Below are positions 45,311 through 55,261 of a DNA stretch of 64,000 nucleotides, one piece after another. Under the pieces are notes generated by a model. The model was not told the origin of the DNA and did no database searches. It worked only from the letters and a program-made list of their open reading frames with translations. Origin of the DNA: Siphonodentalium dalli (lineage: Eukaryota; Mollusca; Scaphopoda; Gadilida; Siphonodentaliidae); contig CP136067.1 in assembly GCA_032622095.1 (NCBI GenBank), positions 119,773,281 to 119,837,280 of the forward strand, given 5' to 3'. The position numbers were made by a program, and so were the translations under genes. Every line of letters begins with the position of its first letter. Position 1 is the first letter of the stretch.

Positions 45311-46414
45311 AACAATCCATCCCAATAAAAGTATTGGGCTGACTTAGGTTTTTGCGCGAAACTAAATATTAAAGCAATACTATATGTTTATGAGGGATAG
45401 TGAAGTGCAGTTAAGATTAATTACGGACTAATTTAGTGTTAAAGAGTTAGTAAGACATACACATGCAGATATTATTAAAATCCTACATTTGATGCATTAT
45501 TTACCTTTACATGTAAATTTATCACCGCCACATGAGTTTTCTTTTTCATAAAATCTATTATGACAAATTAGCATGCTTATTTAGTAACGTGTTCACACTC
45601 TTGTCAAACCGAGAAGACACTATAAACCGAGAACACACTATAAACCGAGAACAAGCTTAGTTAATTAATCACTACTCTCAGCCGATGCGCTCCACGTTAA
45701 AACCAGATTTCCGCGAGGAATAACGATTTAACAGTTGGTTAAGAATATATATGTCGGTTAAATGCACAAAAGTAAACATTTTAATGAAAATATGGATGTC
45801 TGCTGTACATGTATATGTCTATAATGTTTAATGGAGACCGGGGCATGTTGGAACGTGGGGTATATTGAAACACCCCATCTCTCTTTTTCAAAAATAAAAC
45901 AGCATCTACAATTGCCACTTATTTGTGGAAAACAATCTTGTATGCACAAATAACACAAAACATTCTGACTATTCTCGGAGTGAGAGACATGCACAAAAAT
46001 CGTTCTCGGTAAATTGCTTTGCGTAATTAAAAAATGTTCGATCCAATTACACTTGCTGATTGAAGAAGAAACACCTCTTTGTCCACAACTTAATGAAATT
46101 TGAACACCAATCAGACCCATCAGGAAGCTGATACTTAGTTAATTAACACCTAGGCACGACTGATGCCTTTGTACTTCCGCCAACCGAGAACAAGGCGGCT
46201 GCGGTGTTTCAGGTTCTTGGTATATCGGTACCCATAATATTAATAACTACATGTATGTCATCTAAAAGGTCAAAAATGGTACAAGATTCACTTCAGATTG
46301 AAATATACACTATACTTGAACATTATTATGACTTAACTATTAATTTTAGACTTGTTCTCGGTTGTCCTCGGTTGTCCTCGGTTGTTCTCGGTAAATAGTA
46401 TCTCCGTTCGAGAC

Positions 46415-46880
46415 CATTAGCGCGATAACTCAAACAAACGCCAATCGATTTAATTTATATTTGGTATATGGGTCTCTTGCAACAATATCTAGCTCAATTT
46501 CGAAAAACAGGTTTGTCCAATCTTTCATTCGAGATTTATGGAACTTAGTTATTCTATTTTTAGTTTTTCAGCTATTTAGATCGTTCGCGACCGTTAGCGC
46601 GATAACTCAAACAAACGCCAACCGATTTAATTTATATTTGGCATATACATATATGGGCCTCTTGCAACAATATTAGCTGAGTTCGAAAACCAGGTTTGTC
46701 CAATCCTTTATACGATAGCTATGGTTTATATAGTGATTCTATTATATTTTTTTTAGCTATTTATAGATCGTTCGCGACCGTTAGCGCGATAACTCAAACA
46801 AACACCAACCGATTTAATTTATATTTGGTATATGGGTCGCTTGCAATAATATCTAGCTCGTGTTCGAAAACCAGGTTTGT
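46415..46880 (+). repeat. tandem core repeat, P' copy
   Basis: Three units matching 28182-28708. The last is cut short by an A/T-rich insertion. Confidence 0.75.
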
Positions 46881-47202
46881 TTAAAAAAAATTATTAAATA
46901 TTTTTGAAATTAAATAAATAATAATAAATATTTTAGTATTGAGCAAGGAGCTCAATCTAAAAAAAATGAATTTTTTTTAATCCAAATATTTAAAGGATCA
47001 AAATGCCTGAAGCGCAAAAGGGGCCTCCGCTGAATAAAGGATTTGTCTCAGATCAAAATGTGCATGAAGCGCACACAGGGGCTGCAGACCACTCCGGCAC
47101 TGAATAAAGGCTCCCGAAAGGAGTCTGTTTCAGCTGGTGTGATTATAAAATAAAGAGAAACTACGCAAACCTCATAGTAATTCAATTCCATTCTATCTAC
47201 AG

Positions 47203-48708
47203 GTCATCACTGACAAGCAGCATGATTTCGATCAAGTGGAAGACGATGATCTCACCAGCTTCAAATCGTTCTGCGACTCCCTAAGAGAAGCCGCAACACA
47301 ATGCGAAAACAGTGTGTGCCACTCTATAAAGACTAGAAATGCTGACCAACGCGAGAAGCTGCGAGAAGTCGTGGAGCAGGCTAACAACATGGTGGAAGTC
47401 ATACGGGAAATTACTACGAACATTGAAAAAACCAACCCGTGCAAGAAAGGTGCACTGCAACCAAACAAAAACATCATACTGGAGCTGGCACAGCGGAAGA
47501 TAGATATTCTAGAGACAGTTGGGAGTGGGGAGCATGTCCTTACAAGTGTTAGTGAAATGCATATTGAGAATCCAGATACCAGTCTTAAATTTGCCAGTTG
47601 CCAGAACGACATTGCGACAATAACAGCTTTACTTGATGGGTTAGGCGTGAGTGAATGTGCTCAGGAAGGTGCCGCGATGTCTCATTCGATTACATCAGCT
47701 CCGACGAAACAAAATATTTCAAAATTATTTAAAGTAAAAGAATTTACAGAGCAAAACTTGACTGAAAGATTTTCTGGAAAAATCGTTGCTATGGAGAAAT
47801 CGGACATCATTATACTTAAAGAAGGCGGTAAAACTGTCCGCATTGCTAATGCTGGAGAGTGTGGTTATGGCGAGGCTACTATAGATAAAGAATTCCGGTT
47901 TAGTGACCAAATCATAGCGGTGACGCATGTTAGCAGTACGGAGGACTCTGACATAATTATGTTGACAAATGTCGGCACGCTTCTCAGCATGCGCGCTGAC
48001 GGGAGTCTCGTCAGTATGAGAATGCACAGCACAATTATTGAATCGACTGTCAGCGCGCCCATTATTCGTGTGAGGGATAAGCGATTGTGGGTGTATTCGG
48101 GAAAGAACAAAATATCTGCATATAATATGGCGTCTGATCCCGTGGGAAGTGCTGTTATTAGTATTGATGTTAAAAATGGTCTTCAATCTTTTGATGTTGT
48201 TTTGGTGCGAAATGTGTTGAGTAGAGATCGGTCTAAATATGAATTTCAAGTTTCGTTGGTTGTGTGCGAACCTGGAAATGTGATTAAGCTGATAGATCAT
48301 AAAGGTGTCACTTCGTATACGTCACTATACAAGTTTGGTGAGAGTGTAATTACACAAATGTTGGTGCCACCAGCGAATGACCGGGTAATAATACTGAGCC
48401 ATGTGGATAAGGATAATGTCAAAGTAGTTATTCTGACAGTGAGTTTACAAATGATCATCAGGGTTCTTGAGTGGACATGTGGTATTCCTTTGTTTGTGTG
48501 CACACATAGCTCCAGCATATATGTAAGCAGTGGCGACCTTGGCAGTGTGAAGCATTATGACACTGATGGTAACTACAAAGAGACCATTCTCACTGGATTG
48601 CAACACGTTAAAGGCATAACGTACAATGGGAATAGCAAACAGCTGGTGGTATTATCTCACCCAAGCAGGGGTACCCACAACATCGTGGTATACGAAAGAA
48701 AGCCTTAA
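47203..48708 (+). CDS. last coding exon of a TRIM-like protein
   Basis: An AG acceptor after a pyrimidine-rich tract (47201-47202) opens a phase-0 frame of 501 codons to TAA at 48706. Residues about 12-80 are charged and helical (LREVVEQANNMVEVIREITT), fitting the coiled coil after the B-box in TRIM proteins. A variable linker follows, and from about residue 170 the sequence is a series of short beta-type repeats (such as DIIMLTNVGTLLSMRADGS and HVKGITYNGNSKQLVVLS), fitting an NHL-like beta-propeller. TRIM proteins of this type act as ubiquitin E3 ligases or adaptors in the cytoplasm. RING and B-box exons were not found upstream: the intron runs straight into P'. No catalytic domain is visible in this exon. 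The C terminus, IVVYERKP, is the seed of the following minisatellite. Confidence 0.75.
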   Translation, partial: VITDKQHDFDQVEDDDLTSFKSFCDSLREAATQCENSVCHSIKTRNADQREKLREVVEQANNMVEVIREITTNIEKTNPCKKGALQPNKNIILELAQRKIDILETVGSGEHVLTSVSEMHIENPDTSLKFASCQNDIATITALLDGLGVSECAQEGAAMSHSITSAPTKQNISKLFKVKEFTEQNLTERFSGKIVAMEKSDIIILKEGGKTVRIANAGECGYGEATIDKEFRFSDQIIAVTHVSSTEDSDIIMLTNVGTLLSMRADGSLVSMRMHSTIIESTVSAPIIRVRDKRLWVYSGKNKISAYNMASDPVGSAVISIDVKNGLQSFDVVLVRNVLSRDRSKYEFQVSLVVCEPGNVIKLIDHKGVTSYTSLYKFGESVITQMLVPPANDRVIILSHVDKDNVKVVILTVSLQMIIRVLEWTCGIPLFVCTHSSSIYVSSGDLGSVKHYDTDGNYKETILTGLQHVKGITYNGNSKQLVVLSHPSRGTHNIVVYERKP

Positions 48709-49040
48709 CTACGGACAGGACTCAGACCAAGCATCAGTACCTACAACATCGTGGTATATGAAAGAAATACTTATAACTACGGACAGAACTCCCACCAAGC
48801 AGCAATACTTACAACATCGTGGTATATGAAAGAAAGACTTATAACTACGGACAGAACTCCGACCAACTGAAGCAGCAATACTTACAACATCGTGGTATAT
48901 GAAAGAAAGACTTATAACTACGGACAAAACTCCGACCAAGCAGCAATACTTACAACATCGCGGTATATGAAAGAAAGACTTAACCACATGTACTCAAAGG
49001 ACTCCGACCAAGCAGCAGTAGCTACAACATCGTGGATTCG
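48677..49040 (+). repeat. minisatellite grown from the TRIM-like 3' coding end
   Basis: Six copies of 'acaacatcgtggtat' (48677, 48743, 48811, 48884, 48952, 49023), spacing 66-73 bp. The first copy is coding (HNIVVYERKP-stop); the rest lie in the 3' UTR. Units differ by small insertions, such as 'aactga' near 48866. Confidence 0.9.
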
Positions 49041-49394
49041 TGTTGTACCAAATGCTTGTTATATATAGGTCTTATAGGCTCCAAGTGTATATACATGCAC
49101 TTGTTTCCTTGTTTTACAGCCATACATTATTGTGGTCTATCTGCGTTCAAGGACGAGTAAGAACCGAAATTGTGATGGGATGATTACTTTTACACATAGT
49201 TTTGTCTGTTCTGTTTCTTCAACTCTACTCTTGTGAATCACCAATAATTGCTGTCCAGATTATACTATATAAATTTATATATATATACACAATAAGATAT
49301 CGATGTTATGTTCGGGTATTACACCATTTAGAAAGATACAATGTACTGTATGTATGTACTGTATATACTCTTATCAGCTAGAGCTATATAGTCA
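49041..49394. other. likely 3' UTR and flank of the TRIM-like gene
   Basis: AT-rich sequence without another gene. I see no clear AATAAA at the expected place. Confidence 0.35.
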
Positions 49395-49770
49395 TCACTC
49401 CTCGTCCGTTCGTCTGTCCGTCCATCTGTCTGTCTGACCATTCACTTTTTTCGTTACCGGATGATAACTAGTAAGTCTGAACTGAATGGAATGAAATTTG
49501 GTATGTGAATTAACTAGCACAAAATACAGGTCAAGTTCGTATTCGGGTTCCGCCCGCCAATTTTCACCAGAGGTACGGCCCTTTTTGTTGGAATTTGTAC
49601 TCAATTTTCCTTTCCGGATGATAACTTTAGTAATTCTGAACTGAATAGAATTAATTTTTGCCAGAGTTATGGTCCTTGTCGACTTAGAATTTTCCCGTTA
49701 TTTTGGTTTCGGGTTGAGTTTAATTATCTGATTGTTATCAAATTTGGTATATGGATTACTCATAGGGAGC
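49395..49770. mobile_element. HINE-like tandem-core fragment
   Basis: Begins with a GTCC/GTCT tract (49405-49436) and has two or three diverged core units ('gaatgaaatttggtatgtg', 'gttcgtattcgggtt', 'acggccctttttg') close to those of the 33760-36389 insertion. Boundaries unclear. Confidence 0.5.
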
Positions 49771-50604
49771 TTCGCATATATAAGAGAATGCATTGGAGCC
49801 AGGTTTTCGCAAAAATTCAGGAAGCTCCAATTATGGAAGGTTTTAGCTAACATGAATGGTATGGCTAATTAAAACCTTTCATGCACATTGTCGGTTGTAT
49901 CCTACTATTTTAACGTTTAAATTTGTGTACAAACTATACTGTAGAATTTAGTTTCTGATACCAGACACTTTTCAGATTTAAATAAATCTTCTGATGAATG
50001 TTAGTGTAATACATTTTTTGTCTTCCAACACATGTATACATATGGTGCACATAATGTCAACATCTGAATCTCATATCAGGTTTGCTCAAATTGGATTTGT
50101 TATTCAAGAAGGGGCAGTCTTTGCAGATTTAATTGAATTAAGAATGTGTACGTATGTCAATGTGAGTAATTTATAAGCTGAGTGTATAGTTCTAACTACT
50201 TATTTTGAAGTAAATTTGACAAGTACTGACTGTTCTTCAGAGTCCCAGTCTTCTTAGTCTTCACAGTCAGGTGAGCGACTCCAGTCATAGGCTTTCTTCT
50301 TAAATCAGTTAGAAATATATTAGTAGTTAATTAGCCATTCCTATAATGAGTGGATTCTCCAATTCAGCTATAAAAGTATACATTGGAATGTTCTATTATT
50401 CATTTGGATGGATGTTAAAGTAATTCAAGAAGGCGATCGACAGATAAATACAAATACAGAAGAGCCATATATCTATTGAGGGAAATGTTTAGATAATAAG
50501 TTCAACAAATGCCAATATAATTATATATTCGAACCTATATTTGTTCGCAATGATGCGCTCCCCAGCTCTCGTCGAAAGGGCTTCTGAAAGGTTTGACAGT
50601 GTAC

Positions 50605-51221
50605 GCGTAGGCGTCAGAACGGGTTGACAGTGTATGCGTAGGCGTCATGGTCACGTTGGTCGGGTGACTTTCGTTGGTAATGACAACACACGTTATCAGT
50701 TGCACTAATATACGTGTGTCTGATCCAGGGTAATAAACATGTAACACGATATGTATACTGTTATGTGGTTCTCCCCGTAGCCGATGTGGTTGGTCGTGGA
50801 TATATACGACCATCGCAGTCTGGGCTAGACGAGGTTGGCACGGATTCGAAACCCGACATGGTCGTTTGTTGAACTTATTATCTGAACATTGGACAACTAC
50901 TCATCAATGATGCTTTAGTATAGACATGTTAATACAGTTAATTTAGATGTCACAGCCACTTGTTTATCACAGGGTCTATATTCCGTCTATCTGTCGTCTC
51001 GTTTTCAGAGAGGAAGCCAATTGTACAAGCGTACATAAGCTGTAGTATTATATTAAACCACATAACAGTATACATATCGTGTTACATGTTTATTACCCTG
51101 GATCAGACACACGTATATTAGTGCAACTGATAACGTGTGTTGTCATTACCAACGAAAGTCACCCGACCAACGTGACCATGACGCCTACGCATACACTGTC
51201 AACCCGTTCTGACGCCTACGC
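50605..51221. mobile_element. inverted repeat with 166-bp arms
   Basis: Left arm 50605-50770 and right arm 51056-51221 are reverse complements with almost no mismatch by eye, separated by 285 bp. The outermost sequence is GCGTAGGCGTCAGAACGGGT. No target duplication is seen. The spacer contains a box-B-like GATTCGAAACCC (about 50852) and a weak box-A-like TAGCCGATGTGG (about 50778), recalling a tRNA-derived SINE head, but the spacing is long. Confidence 0.8.
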
Positions 51222-51245
51222 TTAAGCGCAAATATTTGAGCTTAA

Positions 51246-51826
51246 AGGGGTACTGTACGCCAAATGTTGTTGTTGGTTTCTATAATCTCCGAGTCGGAGA
51301 ATAAGGTAACAAATGTTTCATTATTTGAAAGTCTGTTGAGTACGAAGTAGTGTTACGGATGACAAATTTACCGGAATGCAAAAATACAAATTATCGTTGT
51401 CGAGTAATTTTTGTACAGTTTTCAACCAAATGAATCAAATAAAAGTTATATTATAGGCATACTAGTCCCATATAATCATTTAAGTTATTGTATCGTCGCT
51501 AGTCAGTCAGTGGCTTGAGTGTTCTCCCCGTATCATCATAATATTTTAAGCGACCGTGTGTGCGATCGGTTTAACAATCCAGTATCCCTCAATTACTTTA
51601 TTTGATTACGCAAATTCGTAATTTAATTGACGCCATTTTATGGCTCCAGTCATAAATTCAATTTATATCAAATTATTAACTTAAATTATTAAATTTTAAG
51701 ATAGCCTATTAACCTGAGCATTTACAGAATACATCTTCGACTCAAATTACTTATGTTTCTATATATTATCGATATTATATCGTTGTTGTCACCGGAAATT
51801 TAATGAAAATTGCGTACAGTACCCCT
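51246..51826. mobile_element. T2/Kolobok-type MITE
   Basis: 581 bp with perfect 15-bp inverted ends AGGGGTACTGTACGC / GCGTACAGTACCCCT, flanked by TTAA on both sides (51242-51245, 51827-51830). TTAA duplications with TTAAAGGRR-like termini are described for T2/Kolobok-related MITEs. The interior is AT-rich and non-coding. Confidence 0.8.
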
Positions 51827-51837
51827 TTAAGCGTAAA

Positions 51838-52195
51838 TAAATAATAAATGTGAAAAGGGCCTCCCATATCGATTTGCCGGCGGGGAATAATTTTTATTTG
51901 GTGGAAGCCAATTGTGGCTTCTTGTACTCGCTTGTCGTGGTTGGAACAAAGGAAAATCAACATACATGTATCATTCGTCGTGGCCACAAAATGGTCACAA
52001 TGGAAATAAGTCTCTCCTCTCTAACATCTCTATTTTTACAGCCTCTTATAAGCCAACATAAATACCTTCTCATTCAAATTTTCAGCTCTGTCAATTTTTT
52101 ATTACTTTTATCAATGTAACTATGTGATTTGTAAATTATATAGTGTAAAAATGCTGATTGTATTTATCTAAATAAAAATCAATCAATCAATCAAA
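51838..52195 (+). mobile_element. probable LINE/SINE 3' end with (ATCA)n tail
   Basis: Ends 'ctaaataaaaatcaatcaatcaatcaaa' style, a tetranucleotide tail as in many non-LTR 3' ends, preceded by a non-coding stretch with 'tgtaaattatatagtgtaaa'. No reverse-transcriptase coding sequence. Confidence 0.4.
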
Positions 52196-52503
52196 ATGGC
52201 AATTAGCAATAGAGTTGTCTCGCCTTCTCTATGTCAGACTATTGTCTACAAATTTCCCTATACGTTGGCCGCTTCCAAATGTGTAGGTTGGCGCGTATGA
52301 TATCATATGGCTTCCTTGCCAAGTGCATATATATACATAACAATACTATATTAGCACAGTCATGTTACAAGTTACACGTTCGTGTGGTTGATCCTGGCTA
52401 TTATAGGTATGTTGCGAAATACAAGTTACCATACCAACGGCTAACGCCAACGTTACATTTGCCAAAAAACGTCACTAATTTCGTGGTTCGATTTCGCAGT
52501 TAG

Positions 52504-52886
52504 GCTGAATAGGTCACTCTCACCGGTTTTCTGTGATAAAGTTACCCAGGTTCCTGAAATTGTGATAAAGTTACCCTGGTTGGAGAGGTTTGTGATACAG
52601 TTACCCAGGTTAAGAATATTTCATGTTTAGCAACAAATTATTCATTTTTGCGATCAAAATGACGAGTTACAGTACTAATATATCTTAATGTGTGCTTAAA
52701 AGGGGCTTTTATATGCCAAAAATGAACAGTATTTACCTCAGTCACTTTTAAATCAAGTTCTTATTGTGAGATTTGCTAAACCTGGGTAACTTTATCACAA
52801 TTCTCTCCAACCTGGGTAACTTTATCACAATTTCAGGAACCTGGGTAACTTTATCACAGAAAACCGATGAGAGTGACCTATTCAGC
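52504..52886. mobile_element. fold-back element, family E
   Basis: 383 bp. Inverted ends GCTGAATAGGTCACTCTCAC / (reverse complement) GCTGAATAGGTCACTCTCAT continue for about 110 bp and contain three copies of GTGATA(A/C)AGTTACCC(A/T)GGTT. The loop is 52616-52775. No clear target duplication. An older relative lies at 12395-12690. Confidence 0.75.
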
Positions 52887-53169
52887 GTCAGTGACGTGCA
52901 GTTCCCGTTCGATAGAATGTATATAATTTGGAACGCGGATACCGGTAACTGAGTTACATGAACCTTGTAGTGAATGTCGAGATGTGCGTATAAATGCAAA
53001 TGACCGGAATCACCCCTGATATATCTATAACCATCGATCTATATTTAATATTTGTTTACACTAGTTACTACGATAACTTCCACTGGCAGCAATTCTCGCC
53101 AGCTGCGGTCGAAGTAACGCCGATCGCGAGATAAAGCGGGAATTGCTTTGTGTCCTATCTACAATATAT

Positions 53170-53250
53170 GTCGATGCTATAACCGTGGACATGTCTATAT
53201 CGGTTGATATGTTTATAGCGGTTGACATGTCTATAGCGGCTGGACGGTGA
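53170..53250. repeat. short tandem 'gttgacatgtctatagcgg' units
   Basis: Three imperfect copies ('ccgtggacatgtctatatcg', 'cggttgatatgtttatagcg', 'cggttgacatgtctatagcg'). Confidence 0.6.
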
Positions 53251-53679
53251 TTGCTCCTGGTTGGTTGCCAAATATCTGAAGGAAACAGGACAGTACGTGG
53301 TGGTCACGTTAATGCCCTCTGAAGGGACGATATCTTGTTAATATGTTTATCGATTATCTTTGAACTTGAGTGTAAACGGATGTTATTTTAAATGAAAAAT
53401 ATAGCAATAATTGCCAGTAAAAGTCAAGTTATTTTATATATCAGAATTTGTTGTGGTAACTTTCCAGATTGGCACTCTTGTGATACTTAGCAGGATGGGC
53501 GTGTATCCCATTTATATAATGGACACCTTTCCCGGGTATTACTTACACTTTAGATAAACAAATTTAAGCAAGAGTATTCGTCATACCAGGAAATAATGAT
53601 ATTCCTATATCAGTTTATGAGATGTCTATAGCACCAATAATTTTTAGTTCAACTTTACAACGTAACGTTTGAGATTTTG

Positions 53680-54370
53680 CCATGGGTTGGCATCCGTCGT
53701 CCGTGCGTGCGTCAACAATTTCCTTCGGCACGCCCTACAATTCGCATTCACCAAACTTCATTTGTATCTTCATTGTGGCCTATAGGTGGGAGCTATCGAA
53801 TTTCGATGAAAAACATGGTCGCCAGCAGCCAAAATTTTAATCATCCGTCGGCACACCCTACAGCCCATATTTCTGGCCGGATCATTTTTAAATTTAGCAG
53901 GCGCGATTGTGATCACCTGTAGATGGGATCTATCGAATTTGAACGATTTTCGATGAAAAATATGGCCGCCGGCAGCCATCTTGGATTTTACTCTGCATGA
54001 CTAAGTCCTTTGGCACATACTAGACCACATCCCTCATCCGATCACCTAACATCATATGTATCTTCGGGGTGATCTCTGGATGGGAGCCTCCTATTTTGAC
54101 CGAAATTTGTTGAAAAAACATGGCCACCAGCGGCCATGTTGGAAATCTTGGCACATCCAACAAGCCACATTTCTCATCCGATCGTCACCAAAGTTCATAT
54201 GGATCTTCTGGTGACCTCCTATTTTGACCGATATTTGATGAAGAATATGGCCGCCAGCGGCCATCTTGGAATTTACTCTTTGTATGACTAAATCCTTTGG
54301 CACACTCTACAGACCACATCCCTCATCCGCTCATCACAAAAACTTCATATGGATCTTCGGGGTGACCTCT
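53680..54370. repeat. tandem-core repeat with GCCATCTTGG motifs
   Basis: About four diverged units of 150-190 bp: 'cggcacaccctacag', a (g)atc(g/c)ga(t)c motif, 'tgggagctatcgaattt', 'gatgaaaaacatggccgcc', 'agc(g)gccatcttgg'. Similar to tandem cores elsewhere. Open frames in both strands are non-coding. Confidence 0.65.
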
Positions 54371-54879
54371 AGTTTACTTTCCTTCCTTATCATTCTATTC
54401 ATTGCTGAGCTAAAAAAAAAACGATAACTCCTTCCCAAGTTGATCAACAGTGTCATTGGCACTTTCATTGTGTATACGAATACATTTGCATTAATAGAGT
54501 TATCGCACTTGCTATAAGTTAGAAGTTGCCGTAAGAACTCTGAATTGACTCCTTTCGCACGATGAAACTACTACTGAACAATATGACGGATAACTAATAA
54601 TAGTCCTAAATATTTACTACCAGGCGAGCGTTTCTATTCATTGCGCGACTATCGAACAAAACAGTAGCGTACCAATTAATTAATAGGACGTGTTAAATGT
54701 CTAAGTCCCATAATCAATTATCAATTGTATATTTCTCCACATCCTTATTTTATAAATTCGCATTTTGGGTGTAGAATTTACATGTTTGAAGCTGGCCGTC
54801 AAATCAATACGATCAGCATGGCGAATCTTATCTTAACCCTTTCATGACGGGAGCTGCGCTGGTGCAGAATTAAAGACCT

Positions 54880-54930
54880 TGTGCCAGTGCATTCTCTTAT
54901 ATTTTCGAGTCTCCCATAGGAGACTCTAGA
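54880..54930. other. hairpin with ATTCTCTTATAT leader
   Basis: Perfect 8-bp stem GAGTCTCC-CATA-GGAGACTC (54907-54926) following GCATTCTCTTATATTTTCGA. The leader recurs at 24176-24200 (and 42436 in P') and, inverted, at 49766-49800. Confidence 0.55.
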
Positions 54931-55261
54931 AGCTTCTTCACATAGATTCTATTTCTTTTTTAGTTTAGTTTCTCTGTATCCCCAAATTGGCAGACGCCAC
55001 AATGCACAATCGAGGCTCCCAATGGGTGTACATCACACTATTCACCATTCGGGAACATCAATCTGAGTCTATGTCTCCCATAGCAGTTGAGGCCATGCAG
55101 GATGAGGTCCCCAGAGAGAGTGTGAATTTGGTGATGCTATCCGCTATGCGGGATAGCGTCACTAATTTCACCCTCTGTGGACCTCATTCTGCAAATGACA
55201 GGCACACTAAATTCAGGCTTGAACTTATGAGGGTGTCGACTCCCATAGGGGTTTTCTTCAA

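Larger units (their letters stand above)
41082..46405. mobile_element. Mutator-like element in P', complete ends
   Basis: 5324 bp. GTTCGAGAC occurs on both sides (41073-41081 and 46406-46414): a perfect 9-bp target duplication. Ends GGGTGATACTATTTACCGAG and, reverse-complemented, GGAGATACTATTTACCGAG, extending inward as imperfect inverted repeats of about 250 bp rich in 'ccgagaac'. Long inverted ends beginning with G and a 9-bp duplication point to a Mutator-like element. The interior carries T1 and a fold-back and no recognisable transposase. Confidence 0.68.
40967..47120 (+). repeat. segmental duplication, copy P'
   Basis: Second copy of P. Differences include the intact left Mutator-like end (22 bp more), an AT-rich insertion of about 70-110 bp near 46880-46990, and fewer 15-bp 'tagccatcggcctac' units near 42945. 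It ends 'ggctcccgaaagg' and is followed by unique intron sequence leading to the TRIM-like exon. Confidence 0.93.

Noticed and set aside
47232-48300. Antisense frames of 126 and 191 codons opposite the TRIM-like exon
   Set aside because: They are shadows of the real coding frame on the plus strand.
50771-50870. tRNA gene
   Set aside because: Box-A and box-B-like motifs are weak and too far apart, and no cloverleaf forms.
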